From positions 3,997,501-4,061,500 of the forward strand of contig NZ_CP014327.1 in assembly GCF_000812665.2 (NCBI RefSeq): a stretch of 64,000 nt of DNA, in the 5' to 3' direction. This stretch comes from Falsihalocynthiibacter arcticus. GTDB taxonomy: Bacteria; Pseudomonadota; Alphaproteobacteria; Rhodobacterales; Rhodobacteraceae. Of this stretch, positions 50,458-60,252 are shown piece by piece. The first letter of the stretch is position 1. The number at the start of each line of letters is the position of its first letter. Made by a program: the position numbers and the translations under genes. The notes below the pieces were generated by a model. That model made no database searches and was not told where the DNA came from. It worked only from the letters and a program-made list of their open reading frames with translations.

Positions 50458-50486
50458 GTTTACTCTTGCCTAATGGCTTGGTCAAC
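50458..50486 (-). promoter_or_regulatory. Possible promoter of the nuo operon
   Basis: On the minus strand TTGACC (50486-50481) and TAAACC (50463-50458) are spaced by 17 bases, about 50 bases before nuoA. The -35 is good and the -10 weak. This lies in the 232-base gap 50409-50640, which also holds a tRNA-Ser-like fragment (see findings). Confidence 0.35.
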
Positions 50487-50640
50487 CAACGCGACACACT
50501 CTTTGTGCTTGTTTAAGCGGATTAATTGTCACAGAGACTTGAAATCTCGTCGCCCGCCCTACGGGAGAGAGTACCCAACAAAAAAAGTCAGAATTAAGGG
50601 TGGCAACTAATCACTGGAGCAGCAATCAATTAGGTGTACG

Positions 50641-51420
50641 CTAAGTCTGGAACTCCCGAACAAGCGCACGACTGTAAATCCCTAGTTCGGATCTAAATAA
50701 TCTTTCAACTTCTTCTGGCGTTTTTGCAGGAACTCCATTGTCTTCCTTATGCTTCGAAAGAAAGTTGGTTATCCTAAATTTCATTATCCCAATAAAGTCT
50801 TGCTCATCCTCAACAATAGTAAAAAGCTCACTATCACTGCGCGAAAAATCCAACGCGATTCCAACAAGCAACTGAAGATAAATCCACATAACAAGCAATT
50901 CCCTGTTGCGGCCAAACTCGAAATGCACTCCATTTCCCGGCATGGTTAGATCAAGGAGAGACGATCTCGCAATCTGGTGCTCTCGAATTATTTCCACCAA
51001 CAATTTGTGAAATTTGGGATCATCCGTGACTTCTAATGTTTCACGCAACGTAGTTCTGGCTTCCTCTGAAATCGCTGTGACCAGTTCGAGCTTTTTCCAT
51101 TTTTGGTCTCTTGGTTCCCGATCAACGGCGGGCTTCAGTACATTTTCCAACCTATTTGGATTGCCAGCTAGCAGTTCCAAGAGTGCAACGTCGCATGTTG
51201 CGTATATTTGGCTAAGTGCTGGCGGTAAAAAAGCGCGTGCCGCGGCAAACCTTCGTCGGCGCGCCTCCGCCGCCATTTTTTGTTGGTTCTCAATTCCCGC
51301 GACCACGCCTTTAACGGCTATATGGGAGGCTAAGAGAGTGACACCAGCCGCCCCTAGGAACACTAAAAGTCTTGGGCGTTCCGCGCCAACGACATCTTCC
51401 AAGCCCCATAAATCGCCCAA
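50641..51420 (-). CDS. Orphan membrane protein of unknown function, possibly truncated at the N-terminus
   Basis: A protein of up to 259 aa from a TTG at 51420. It has a hydrophobic segment near residues 17-38, then a basic linker (AAEARRRRFAAARAF), then a helical acidic region, and one more hydrophobic segment near residue 175 (LVMWIYLQLLVGIAL). I do not recognise it. Base composition is visibly richer in A and T than the neighbours, which suggests acquisition. The same frame continues upstream through one in-frame TAG (51450-51448) to ATG 51492, adding a second hydrophobic stretch, so the gene may be broken. Confidence 0.6.
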   Translation of the reverse strand: MGDLWGLEDVVGAERPRLLVFLGAAGVTLLASHIAVKGVVAGIENQQKMAAEARRRRFAAARAFLPPALSQIYATCDVALLELLAGNPNRLENVLKPAVDREPRDQKWKKLELVTAISEEARTTLRETLEVTDDPKFHKLLVEIIREHQIARSSLLDLTMPGNGVHFEFGRNRELLVMWIYLQLLVGIALDFSRSDSELFTIVEDEQDFIGIMKFRITNFLSKHKEDNGVPAKTPEEVERLFRSELGIYSRALVREFQT

Positions 51421-51555
51421 AACCCAAGTGAGGCCAAGTGCTAGAACCTACCCAACAAACATCCCTAGAGGAAAACTCAACATCCATTTCATCGCCCGTC
51501 ACCAATTCTTTCAATCAATACGAGCACACTGTGGCGGTGTTAAAAGTTTAGCAAG

Positions 51556-52337
51556 TCAAACAACCCACCCCGCCGCCCGCTTCTCAAAAAACGCCGCGAT
51601 GCCTTCGGCGCTCTCCGCCCCGTCCCAACACGCAATCAGCGCATCAATACTCGCGTCAATCGCCGCCGCATCAATCACTGGCCCAAACTGTCGCGCCAAA
51701 GCCTTCGCCGCCGCCACCGATTTCGGCCCACAGGCCAAATAGGGCACAACTTCCGCTTCAACCGCCGCGTCCAAATCCTGCGCCGCCACAGCCTGCGCCA
51801 AAATCCCCAGCGTCACCGCCTCGGCCCCCTGAAAAATCCGCGCATTCATAAACACCCGCCGCGCCATAGCTTCGCCCATCCGCGCCAGCACATAGGGCCC
51901 AATCGTCGCGGGAATAAGACCCAACTTAGTCTCCGTCAGGCCAAACTTAGCGCCCTCAACCCCAATCGCAATATCGCAAACACAGACCATCCCAATGCCA
52001 CCGCCGAGCGCCGCGCCTTGAATTTTCCCGATCAACGGTTTGGGCATCGTATTGAGCGCTTGCAACATATAAGCAAGTTTCGCGGCCTCACGTCGACGGG
52101 TCGGCGCGTCAGCGGCGATCTGTTGCTGCATCCAGCCCAAATCCCCCCCGCACAAAAGCTGCGCCCTGCCCCCGTAAGCACCACAACCCGCACCGCGTCA
52201 TCCGCACCGAGCATGCCTGCTGCCCGCGTGACCTCGTCAATCATCTGCGCGGAAAGCGCGTTGTGTTTATCAGGTCGGTTCAACGTCAGCGTCGCCACAC
52301 CGCGCCCGTCCGTCTCAATCGTAAGGGTCTCAAACAT
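51556..52337 (-). pseudogene. Enoyl-CoA hydratase/isomerase of the liu cluster, frameshifted at a G tract
   Basis: Probably 3-methylglutaconyl-CoA hydratase (LiuC-type), which makes HMG-CoA in leucine breakdown. The first frame from ATG 52337 runs MFETLTIETDGRGVATLTLN to GRSFCAGG. The second frame picks up with DLGWMQQQIAADAPTRRREA and ends at 51556, with the oxyanion-hole block IQGAALGGGIGMVCVCDIAI intact. One extra G in the run of seven at 52143-52149 would restore a 260-aa enzyme. The start overlaps the HMG-CoA lyase end by 8 bases. Confidence 0.88.
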
Positions 52338-53193
52338 GGCTATCTCCTCGCATCCTATGCGCCATTGCGGCGGCCTCGGCCAAAACATCCATGTTCAAAC
52401 CCGTCTCATATCCCAACGCCGCCAAATGCCGCGCCAAAGCCTCGCTCGCCACATTCCCCGCCGCTCCGGGCGCATAGGGACACCCGCCCAGCCCACCAAC
52501 CGCGCCGTCAAAGACCCGCAAACCACGCTCCAGCGCCACGGTCACATTCTCCAACGCCCGCCCAGACGTATCGTGGAAATGCCCCGCCAAATGCCGCGCA
52601 TCCGCCACCTCAAGCACCGCCGATAACATCGAATCCACAGCTTCCGGCGTGCCCCGCCCAATGGTATCGCCCAGCGACACCTCATAGCATCCCATCGCCA
52701 GCAATTGCGCCACAACCCGCGCCACAGACGCCGGCGCGGTCGCGCCATCATAGGGGCACTCCACCACACAAGACACATACCCCCGCACCGGAATGTTCGC
52801 GCCGCGTGCCGCTTCGGCAACAGAGGCAAACCGCGCCAAACTCTCCGCAATGGAACAATTGATATTCGCCTGCGAAAACCCCTCGCTGGCACTGCCAAAA
52901 ATCGCAATTTCATCCGCCTTGGCCGCCACAGCCCCCTCAAATCCGCGCATATTGGGCGTCAACGCCGCATAAGAAACACCATCCCTGCGCGCAATCCCCG
53001 CCAAAACCTCCGCCGAATCCGCCATCTGCGGCACCCATTTCGGACTAACAAAACTTGCCACCTCAATGCGCTTAAACCCCGCACCACTCAGGCAATCCAC
53101 CAATGCGATCTTGTCCCGTGTCGAAATCTGCGCTTTCTCGTTCTGCAACCCATCTCTCGGTCCAACTTCAAAAACCTCTGCGCGGTCCATCAT
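52330..53193 (-). CDS. Hydroxymethylglutaryl-CoA lyase
   Basis: A 287-aa TIM-barrel enzyme splitting HMG-CoA into acetyl-CoA and acetoacetate, the last step of leucine degradation (LiuE/MvaB type). Metal and catalytic motifs are VGPRDGLQNE near residue 10, HFHDTSG, and the active-site loop GGLGGCPYAPGAAGNVA near residue 233. Full length. It overlaps the GST gene by 4 bases and the hydratase by 8. Confidence 0.96.
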   Translation of the reverse strand: MMDRAEVFEVGPRDGLQNEKAQISTRDKIALVDCLSGAGFKRIEVASFVSPKWVPQMADSAEVLAGIARRDGVSYAALTPNMRGFEGAVAAKADEIAIFGSASEGFSQANINCSIAESLARFASVAEAARGANIPVRGYVSCVVECPYDGATAPASVARVVAQLLAMGCYEVSLGDTIGRGTPEAVDSMLSAVLEVADARHLAGHFHDTSGRALENVTVALERGLRVFDGAVGGLGGCPYAPGAAGNVASEALARHLAALGYETGLNMDVLAEAAAMAHRMRGDSHV

Positions 53194-53849
53194 GTTCCTT
53201 CCTGAACGGGATAAAATTCCTCTGGATACAAAAGCGTCGCGCCCTCTGGCGGTAGACTTGCCCGAAACGCCGCCCGCGCCGTGATCCGTTCATACCAGGC
53301 CTGAACGTTTTCAAACCCTTCCAAAGATTTGAAATGCACCGCCATATAAAGCGCCTGCCCCAATGAAATATCCGCCGCAGAAAACCCGCCGTCCAGAATG
53401 TACTCGCGCCCCTCCAAACGTGCGTTCAAAGCTTGATAACATTTGCCAAGACGTGCCGCTTCAAGCTTCATCACAACGGGGCTGCGCATCCAATCTTCAT
53501 ACAAAGCAATATGCTGCTGCGTAAGCGCCGCCGCATGCTGACTTATGGTTTCGCTAAAGTGCACCCAAACCAACCAATAGGCGCGCTCGCCGCAGCCCGC
53601 CGCGCGTCCAAGCCCTGCCTCTGGAAACACTTCGCACAAATATTCCGTGATCGCCCCCGTTTCAAAAAGGACCCGCCCGTCAATCTCAAGCGCTGGTACC
53701 CGCCCCGCCGAGTTGAGCGTCAAATACGCCTCCGAGCGCAGGTTTTTGCCAAACGCATGCTCCACAACCTCAAACTCCACACCCAACTCGTGCAACAGCC
53801 AAAGGCTGCGCATGGAGCGGGTCTGGTGCGCGTGATGAAGGCGGATCAT
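53190..53849 (-). CDS. Glutathione S-transferase family protein
   Basis: A 219-aa protein with an N-terminal thioredoxin-like domain (IRLHHAHQTRSMRSLWLLHE, then RVPALEIDG and ETGAITEYL with the cis-Pro and the glutathione-binding residues) and an all-helical C-terminal domain with ADISLGQAL. It is embedded in the liu cluster with 4-base overlaps on both sides, so it is expressed with it. Its contribution to leucine breakdown is not known. Confidence 0.92.
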   Translation of the reverse strand: MIRLHHAHQTRSMRSLWLLHELGVEFEVVEHAFGKNLRSEAYLTLNSAGRVPALEIDGRVLFETGAITEYLCEVFPEAGLGRAAGCGERAYWLVWVHFSETISQHAAALTQQHIALYEDWMRSPVVMKLEAARLGKCYQALNARLEGREYILDGGFSAADISLGQALYMAVHFKSLEGFENVQAWYERITARAAFRASLPPEGATLLYPEEFYPVQEGT

Positions 53850-55795
53850 GCCTCACCCGCCTCTTCCACAAGTGCAATCAACGGCGCGCCCGCAACAACT
53901 TGATCCCCCGCCGCCACAAAAACCTCCGCAATCTCGCCGTCCCGCGACGCTAATAAGGAATGCTCCATTTTCATCGCTTCCAAAATCGCCAAACGCTCGC
54001 CTTGCACGACCACCGCTCCCACCTTAACAAAAACAGCCTTCACCAATCCTGGCATCGGTGCAAAAACAATATCCCCCGCAGGCCCCTCCTGACCCCCGCG
54101 CGCCAAAGGATCCATCGCCTCAAACACATAGGTATTGCCAAAAAACACACTCAACGCATCGCCAAACCGCATGATCTGCGCTCCGGTTTTCTGACCATCT
54201 ATCCACCACTGATCGCCCTTTTGCTCAACACGATGGGTCGCCTCTGCGACAGAGACATCAAATCGCCCCGCACCCAAAGTTACCACCCGCGCCTGCACAA
54301 CCTCGTCGCGATAGGTAAACGCAACGTCTTGCGCCACACGGTCCCAAAGCGCAAAGCCCATCTCGGTGGATTTCTCCGTCGTAAGCCCCGCAAACCCAAG
54401 CGCCGCCAACGAACGCGTGCGCGAACAGGCAATCGGCTCAACCGTCAACGCCGCTAAATCCCGCCCGATCAGCCCCGTATCAACCTCACCGCGCTTGAAA
54501 CCCGCGTGTCGCGTGAGTGCCTTAAGAAAGGCCAAATTCGTGACCAACCCCGCCACTTGCGTCGCCGACAACGCCCGCTCCAACTTTGCCAAGGCAATCT
54601 CGCGGGTCGCGCCATGCGTGGTCAGCTTGGCAATCATCGGATCATACCACGGCGAAATCTCGTCGCCCCCGCGCACCCCCGTATCCGCCCGCGCAAAATC
54701 CGGAAAACGCAGATGCGCAAGTCGCCCCGTTGCAGGCAAAAATCCAGCGGGCACATCCTCTGCATAGAGCCGCGCTTCGAACGAATGCCCTTGGATCGTC
54801 AGTTGCTCTTGCACGGCCGGAAGCCCTTCGCCCGCGGCAACGCGCAGCTGCCATTCCACCAAGTCCACACCCGTGATCGCCTCGGTCACAGGATGCTCCA
54901 CCTGAAGGCGCGTGTTCATCTCCATGAACCAAAACCCGTCCGTGCGCAGGCCCCCTGACCCATCCACGATAAATTCGATCGTCCCCGCCCCCGCATAGCC
55001 AATCGCCTTAGCTGCCTTGACCGCCGCCGCCCCCATCGCCGCGCGTACAGCCGCCGTCATTCCAGGCGCAGGCGCTTCCTCAATCACCTTCTGATGCCGC
55101 CGCTGCAACGAGCAATCGCGCTCAAACAGATGTACCGCCTCCACCCCGTCGCCAAACACCTGCACCTCTATGTGGCGCGGCGCGGTCACGAATTTCTCGA
55201 TCAACACATCCGCATTGCCAAACGCCGCCAAAGCCTCGCTGCGCGCGCTCTCCAATGCGTCGAAAAAACCCTCGGACGCTTCAACCAGACGCATGCCTTT
55301 GCCCCCGCCGCCTGCGACCGCCTTGATCAGAACGGGCCAGCCGATGGCGGCGGCCTCCTTGGCCAAAAACGCTGCGTCCTGATTTTTACCGTGGTACCCC
55401 GGCACGACAGGCACACCCGCCTCAATCATCAAAACCTTCGCTGCATCTTTCAGACCCATCGCGCGGATCGCCGCGGCCGACGGCCCGATAAACACAAGCC
55501 CCGCCGCTTCCACGGCTTCCACAAACTCTGGATTTTCCGACAAAAACCCGTACCCCGGATGGATCGCCTCGGCCCCCGTCTCCAGCGCCGCCTGAATGAT
55601 CACATCGCCGCGCAAATAACTCTGCGCTGGGGCGGACCCTCCAATGTGAACCGCCTGATCCGCCAAGGCCACATGCCGCGCGCCCGCGTCTGCATCGGAA
55701 TAAACCGCAACCGTCCGAACACCCATATCGCGGGCCGTTTCCATGACCCGACAGGCGATTTCCCCACGGTTCGCAATTAAGATCTTGCCAAACAT
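53846..55795 (-). CDS. Methylcrotonoyl-CoA carboxylase biotin-containing subunit
   Basis: A 649-aa alpha subunit (LiuD/MccA type). It joins a biotin carboxylase (MFGKILIANRGEIACRV at the start, VAGGGGKGMRLVEA ATP-grasp near residue 163, EMNTRLQVEHPVTE near residue 290) to a C-terminal biotin carrier with EAMKMEHSL, whose lysine is biotinylated. The neighbouring mccB is the carboxyltransferase partner. It would be a client of BirA at 32379-33128. Confidence 0.94.
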   Translation of the reverse strand: MFGKILIANRGEIACRVMETARDMGVRTVAVYSDADAGARHVALADQAVHIGGSAPAQSYLRGDVIIQAALETGAEAIHPGYGFLSENPEFVEAVEAAGLVFIGPSAAAIRAMGLKDAAKVLMIEAGVPVVPGYHGKNQDAAFLAKEAAAIGWPVLIKAVAGGGGKGMRLVEASEGFFDALESARSEALAAFGNADVLIEKFVTAPRHIEVQVFGDGVEAVHLFERDCSLQRRHQKVIEEAPAPGMTAAVRAAMGAAAVKAAKAIGYAGAGTIEFIVDGSGGLRTDGFWFMEMNTRLQVEHPVTEAITGVDLVEWQLRVAAGEGLPAVQEQLTIQGHSFEARLYAEDVPAGFLPATGRLAHLRFPDFARADTGVRGGDEISPWYDPMIAKLTTHGATREIALAKLERALSATQVAGLVTNLAFLKALTRHAGFKRGEVDTGLIGRDLAALTVEPIACSRTRSLAALGFAGLTTEKSTEMGFALWDRVAQDVAFTYRDEVVQARVVTLGAGRFDVSVAEATHRVEQKGDQWWIDGQKTGAQIMRFGDALSVFFGNTYVFEAMDPLARGGQEGPAGDIVFAPMPGLVKAVFVKVGAVVVQGERLAILEAMKMEHSLLASRDGEIAEVFVAAGDQVVAGAPLIALVEEAGEA

Positions 55796-56775
55796 TCAGC
55801 TCTCCAAAAACTTCGGGCCATGCCGCAAAAGGGCTGCCGCTTCATCTGTTATGTCGTCCACAATCCGCGCCGCAGACCGCACATCCTTCAGCAAACCTAC
55901 CGCCTGCCCCACAAAGGTATTCGCCACGTCAACATCGCCTGTCGCCCATGCCGCTTTCCACTTCACAGCCTCACCTTCTGAATGCGCAATCAAGCCCGCC
56001 AAATCCCCGTGCCACTGCTCGGTAAACGCGTTTTTCAACACACGCGCGGTAAACCTCGGCGGCCAGTCCAACTTGCGCGCAATATCCATCACGCTTGAAC
56101 GGATTGTCTCATCGCCCGTCGCCGCCATCGCCGCCGCATGCATGTTCGGATGCACCAAAGCTTCGTTACTTGCCCAAAACCGCGACCCAATCACCGCGCC
56201 CTCTGCCCCCAACATCATTGCCGCCGCAAGCCCGCGCCCGTCGGCAATCCCGCCAGCCGCAAGCACAACAACATGCGGCATATTCTTGGCCACCCAATCG
56301 GCTACTTCCGGCACCAAGGTCATGGTCGCGCGCGCCTCGCCATGGCCCCCCGCTTCCGCCCCCTGCGCCACAAGAACATCCGCCCCTGCACTGCATGCGG
56401 CCTGCGCATCCGCCAAAGTCGTGACCTGCGCGATTAACGGAACATGCGCGGCCTTCACACAATCTACATAAGGTCCAACATCGCCAAACGACAAAAACAC
56501 CGCCACAGGATTCCGCTCAAGCGCCAGTTCCAAAACCTCGGGATGCTCGGCAAGCTTCCAAGTGATGAACCCAACACCAACCTTCGCGCCGCCAACCTTG
56601 GCAAATTCCGCCGCCATCCACGCCGGATCTCCATAGGCCCCGCCGATCAAACCAAGCGCCCCCGCCCCACTCACAGCCGAGGCCAAATCCCCCCCGCCGC
56701 CAGCGCCATGGGGGCCGAAATAATCGGAGTCTCCAACCCGAACATATCGGTCAATCGCGTCCTGATCCGTGCCAT
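55796..56775 (-). pseudogene. Nitronate monooxygenase-family flavoprotein, frameshifted at a G tract
   Basis: An FMN-dependent TIM-barrel oxidoreductase of the 2-nitropropane dioxygenase family. The N-terminal frame from ATG 56775 reads MARIRTRLTDMFGLETPI and ISAPMALAAGG. The main frame continues DLASAVSGAGALGLIGGAYG through QGAEAGGHG and LAAGGIADGRG to 55796. One extra G in the seven at 56689-56695 joins them into about 327 aa. The gene sits directly between mccB and mccA. Role in this cluster is unknown. Confidence 0.87.
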
Positions 56776-56846
56776 TCTGAAAATCCCTTCCCTCGCCTTC
56801 ACCACACAAGATCTTGTGGCTCCCTCATTCAATTCCCCATGTCCAA

Positions 56847-56894
56847 AAACTTTAAACTCTTTAAAAACCGCCTATTTCAGAGTTTAAAAAGTTT
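56847..56894. repeat. AT-rich inverted repeat after mccB
   Basis: AAACTTTAAACTC (56847-56859) and GAGTTTAAAAAGTTT (56880-56894) pair along 13 bases with two bulged A. It starts 4 bases past the mccB stop and precedes the NMO start by 72 bases. It could be a weak terminator or attenuator, or a regulator site. Confidence 0.5.
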
Positions 56895-56898
56895 AAAA

Positions 56899-58503
56899 TT
56901 ACATGCGGAAAATGCCAAAACGGGTCTCTTCAATCGGCGCGTTCAACGCCGCCTTCAAACTCAAAAACAAAACGTCGCGGGTTTTGCGCGGGTCGATAAT
57001 TCCGTCATCCCAAAGCCGCGCAGAAGCATAAAGCGGATGGCTTTGCGCCTCAAACATATCAATCGTCGGCTGTTTGAAATCCGCCTCTTCCTGCGCACTC
57101 CATTCCCCGCCCGCCCGCTCAATCGCATCGCGTTTGACCGTGGCCAAAACCCCCGCAGCTTGTGGCCCGCCCATCACGGAAATTCGGCTATTGGGCCAAC
57201 TCCACATAAAGCGCGGCTGATAGGCCCGCCCCGACATGCCGTAATTTCCCGCGCCAAAACTGCCGCCCACAACCATCGTTACCTTGGGCACATTCGTGGT
57301 CGCCACCGCCGTCACAAGTTTCGCCCCATGACGTGCAATTCCTTCGTTTTCATACTTTTGCCCCACCATAAATCCGGTGATATTTTGGAGGAAAATCAAG
57401 GGGATATTACGTTTTGAACAGAGTTCAACAAAATGCGCACCCTTTTGCGCGGCCTCCGAAAACAGCACGCCATTGTTGGCAATGATCCCCACGGGACAGC
57501 CCTTGAGATGGGCAAACCCCGTCACCAAAGTCTCGCCATAGCGCGCCTTGAATTCATCAAACCGACTGCCGTCCACAACCCGCGCAATCACTTCGCGAAT
57601 GTCATAGGGCGTGCGCAAGTCAGCGGGCACGACCGAGAGCAATTCCTCCGGATCATAGGCGGGTTCTTCTGGCGTTTGCCACTTCACAGTGTCTGGCAAC
57701 GAGAGGTTCAAATTCCCCACCGCTTGCCGCGCCAGCGCAAGCGCATGGGCATCATCCTCGGCCAAATAGTCCGCCACCCCCGAAAGGCGCGTGTGCACAT
57801 CGCCGCCGCCCAAATCTTCTGCCGACACAATCTCGCCCGTCGCAGCCTTCACCAGCGGCGGCCCCGCAAGAAAGATAGTCCCTTGATCTTTAACGATAAT
57901 ACTGACATCCGCCATCGCAGGAACATAGGCCCCGCCCGCCGTACAAGACCCCATAACAACCGCGATTTGCGGAATACCCGCTGCACTCATCCGCGCCTGA
58001 TTATAGAAAATCCGACCAAAGTGATCGCGATCAGGAAACACCTCATCCTGATTGGGAAGGTTCGCGCCCCCTGAATCCACCAAGTAAACACAAGGCAAAC
58101 GGCACTCCGCCGCGATCTCCTGAGCGCGCAAATGTTTCTTCACCGTCATCGGATAATAGGTGCCGCCCTTAACCGTGGCGTCATTGCACACAACCATCAC
58201 GTCTTGCCCCATCACCTGCCCGATCCCCGCAATCACCCCCGCACAGGGCGCCGCGTCATCATACAACCCATGGGCCACCGTCGCGCCGACCTCAAGAAAC
58301 GGACTCCCCGGATCGAGGAGGTTGGCCACCCGCTCACGAGGTAGCATCTTGCCACGCGAGAGATGGCGGGCGCGGGATTTCTCCCCGCCCCCGGCCTCAG
58401 CTTTTGCCGCCGCCAAACGGATAACCTCCAGCGCCTCAAGATGGGCCGCACGGTTGGCCAAGGAAGCCTCGGAGTTAGGAAGAACTAAACTGTTTAACTT
58501 CAT
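56899..58503 (-). CDS. Methylcrotonoyl-CoA carboxylase carboxyltransferase subunit
   Basis: A 534-aa beta subunit (LiuB/MccB type) that carboxylates 3-methylcrotonyl-CoA in leucine catabolism. Crotonase-like carboxyltransferase halves are recognised by [20 protein letters not shown] near residue 140, [13 protein letters not shown] near residue 183, [12 protein letters not shown] near residue 375 and [13 protein letters not shown] near residue 450. Full length and intact. Confidence 0.96.
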   Translation of the reverse strand: MKLNSLVLPNSEASLANRAAHLEALEVIRLAAAKAEAGGGEKSRARHLSRGKMLPRERVANLLDPGSPFLEVGATVAHGLYDDAAPCAGVIAGIGQVMGQDVMVVCNDATVKGGTYYPMTVKKHLRAQEIAAECRLPCVYLVDSGGANLPNQDEVFPDRDHFGRIFYNQARMSAAGIPQIAVVMGSCTAGGAYVPAMADVSIIVKDQGTIFLAGPPLVKAATGEIVSAEDLGGGDVHTRLSGVADYLAEDDAHALALARQAVGNLNLSLPDTVKWQTPEEPAYDPEELLSVVPADLRTPYDIREVIARVVDGSRFDEFKARYGETLVTGFAHLKGCPVGIIANNGVLFSEAAQKGAHFVELCSKRNIPLIFLQNITGFMVGQKYENEGIARHGAKLVTAVATTNVPKVTMVVGGSFGAGNYGMSGRAYQPRFMWSWPNSRISVMGGPQAAGVLATVKRDAIERAGGEWSAQEEADFKQPTIDMFEAQSHPLYASARLWDDGIIDPRKTRDVLFLSLKAALNAPIEETRFGIFRM

Positions 58504-58533
58504 CGGATCCTCGTTTTGGCCTTTAAAGGCCTG

Positions 58534-59037
58534 TTATTGCGCCAAATTTTGCGAAAGCATGACATCGAGCGCCATGGCTTGCTGGCCAGTCATATTCATC
58601 ACACAGGACGCATATGCAGGGCCTGCGCCGCTGCCCCCTGCCCATTGAGCGTATTCATACTTGCATGTATTGTCGCGAAAAACGATCCAGGCGCGCTGCA
58701 TGTCACGCAAAGCAGTGGCCCGCGTGCCGCCAGAAGCCCCATCGGCCTGTTGATCACTTTCCCGCAATGATTGGTAAGAAAGGTTCAACAATCCGTCCCA
58801 TAATTCGATTTCAGCCCCGAAACACGCGTCCATTCCGCGAGTGGAATACCCACCAGACGAGACTTCCATACATTGGTTAGCCGAGAGGCCAATACAGCCG
58901 TGGGGCTGGCCCATATCATCGCTTTCATAATAGCAGCTGAGCGACAAATCGGGACTGAATTCAATGTCTTGCGCCTGTGCGCCCCCAGCAATGAAGAATG
59001 TCACAAGAGATGCAATGACGGAAAATAAGCGGTTCAT
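58534..59037 (-). CDS. LprI/DUF1311-type exported protein
   Basis: A 167-aa protein with a clear signal peptide (MNRLFSVIASLVTFFIAGGAQAQ, cleaved after AQA, residues 1-22). The mature part matches the DUF1311/LprI pattern: spaced cysteines, a LNLSYQSLRES helix, RDMQRAWIVFRDNTCKYEYAQW and a final C-rich segment. LprI of mycobacteria is a lysozyme inhibitor, but this role is not shown for proteobacterial members. It sits between ivd and mccB, an odd place in a leucine cluster. Confidence 0.82.
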   Translation of the reverse strand: MNRLFSVIASLVTFFIAGGAQAQDIEFSPDLSLSCYYESDDMGQPHGCIGLSANQCMEVSSGGYSTRGMDACFGAEIELWDGLLNLSYQSLRESDQQADGASGGTRATALRDMQRAWIVFRDNTCKYEYAQWAGGSGAGPAYASCVMNMTGQQAMALDVMLSQNLAQ

Positions 59038-59069
59038 AAAATGCCTTTCAGGAAATTTGAAACATGAAC

Positions 59070-60233
59070 CTACGTCATAGACGCCATCATTTCACGACCT
59101 ATTAACATACGACGGATTTCGCTGGTGCCTGCACCGATTTCCATCAATTTTGCATCGCGGAAAAGTCGGCTCACAGTGCTTTCATTCATAAAGCCAGTCC
59201 CGCCCATCGCTTGTACCGCTTGGTGGGCCACGACCATCGCTTCCTCCGAAGAATACAGCACACATCCGGCCGCGTCCTGACGGGTAACTTGCCCGCGATC
59301 ACAGGCCTTCGCGACTTCGTAAACATAGGCACGCGACGAGTTCATTTTGGTGTACATATCAGCGATTTTTCCCTGCATAAGCTGGAAATCACCGACAGGC
59401 TTACCGAATTGTTTGCGCTGGGAAATATAGGGCATGACCTCGTCCAGACAGGCGGCCATAATGCCCGTGTTGATCCCCGAAAGCACCACACGTTCATAGT
59501 CCAGACCACTCATCAAAACCCGCACTCCGCGCCCCTCTTCGCCAAGGACGTTTTCGAACGGAACTTCGACGTTTTCGAAAATCAATTCCGCCGTATTACT
59601 GCCCCGCATGCCCAGCTTATCGAAATGCTCGGAGGTAGAGAAACCGACCATAGTTTTCTCAATAATAAAGGCCGTCACACCGCGACTTCCAGCCTCAAGA
59701 TCGGTCTTGGCATAAACCACAAGCGTGTCCGCATCGGGGCCATTCGTGATCCAGAACTTGGTGCCATTCAATGAATAATAGCCGTTCTTTTTCTCGGCCC
59801 GCAGCGACATCGACACAACATCAGAACCCGCCCCCGCTTCCGACATCGCCAAGGCGCCGACATGTTCGCCCGAGATTAATTTAGGGAGGTATTTTGCCCG
59901 CTGTTCCGGCGTACCGTTCAAATTGATTTGGTTCACACACAGGTTGGAATGCGCCCCGTAAGAAAGGCTGACGCTGGCGCTGGCGCGCGCGATTTCCTCA
60001 ATCGCGATGACATGGGCCAAATACCCCATATCCGCGCCGCCAAACTCTTCGGGGACCGTTATGCCCAACAAGCCAAGCTCGCCCATTTCCGTCCACAATT
60101 CGGCGGCGAATTCATTTTTCGCGTCGACCTGCGCGGCCAACGGCTTGACCCGATCCTGCGCCCAACGGTGCACCATGTCGCGCAACGCATTTACATCTTC
60201 GCCTAAATCAAACTGCATTGTCGCGGTGAACAT
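59070..60233 (-). CDS. ivd: Isovaleryl-CoA dehydrogenase
   Basis: A 387-aa FAD enzyme oxidising isovaleryl-CoA to 3-methylcrotonyl-CoA (LiuA type). Acyl-CoA dehydrogenase marks are [20 protein letters not shown] near residue 128, [19 protein letters not shown], and [33 protein letters not shown] (partly quoted, residues 341-373). The catalytic glutamate for the isovaleryl class sits in the middle region ([12 protein letters not shown]). ATG 60233 has GGAGAGAG upstream. First gene of the liu cluster; a palindrome lies 20 bases ahead of it. Confidence 0.95.
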   Translation of the reverse strand: MFTATMQFDLGEDVNALRDMVHRWAQDRVKPLAAQVDAKNEFAAELWTEMGELGLLGITVPEEFGGADMGYLAHVIAIEEIARASASVSLSYGAHSNLCVNQINLNGTPEQRAKYLPKLISGEHVGALAMSEAGAGSDVVSMSLRAEKKNGYYSLNGTKFWITNGPDADTLVVYAKTDLEAGSRGVTAFIIEKTMVGFSTSEHFDKLGMRGSNTAELIFENVEVPFENVLGEEGRGVRVLMSGLDYERVVLSGINTGIMAACLDEVMPYISQRKQFGKPVGDFQLMQGKIADMYTKMNSSRAYVYEVAKACDRGQVTRQDAAGCVLYSSEEAMVVAHQAVQAMGGTGFMNESTVSRLFRDAKLMEIGAGTSEIRRMLIGREMMASMT

Positions 60234-60252
60234 AGCTCTCTCCGAAATTTAT

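Noticed and set aside
52143-56695. Poly-G phase variation of catabolic genes
   Set aside because: Tracts are only seven G, the enzymes are not surface antigens, and all three sites need exactly one more G. A sequencing artefact explains this more simply.
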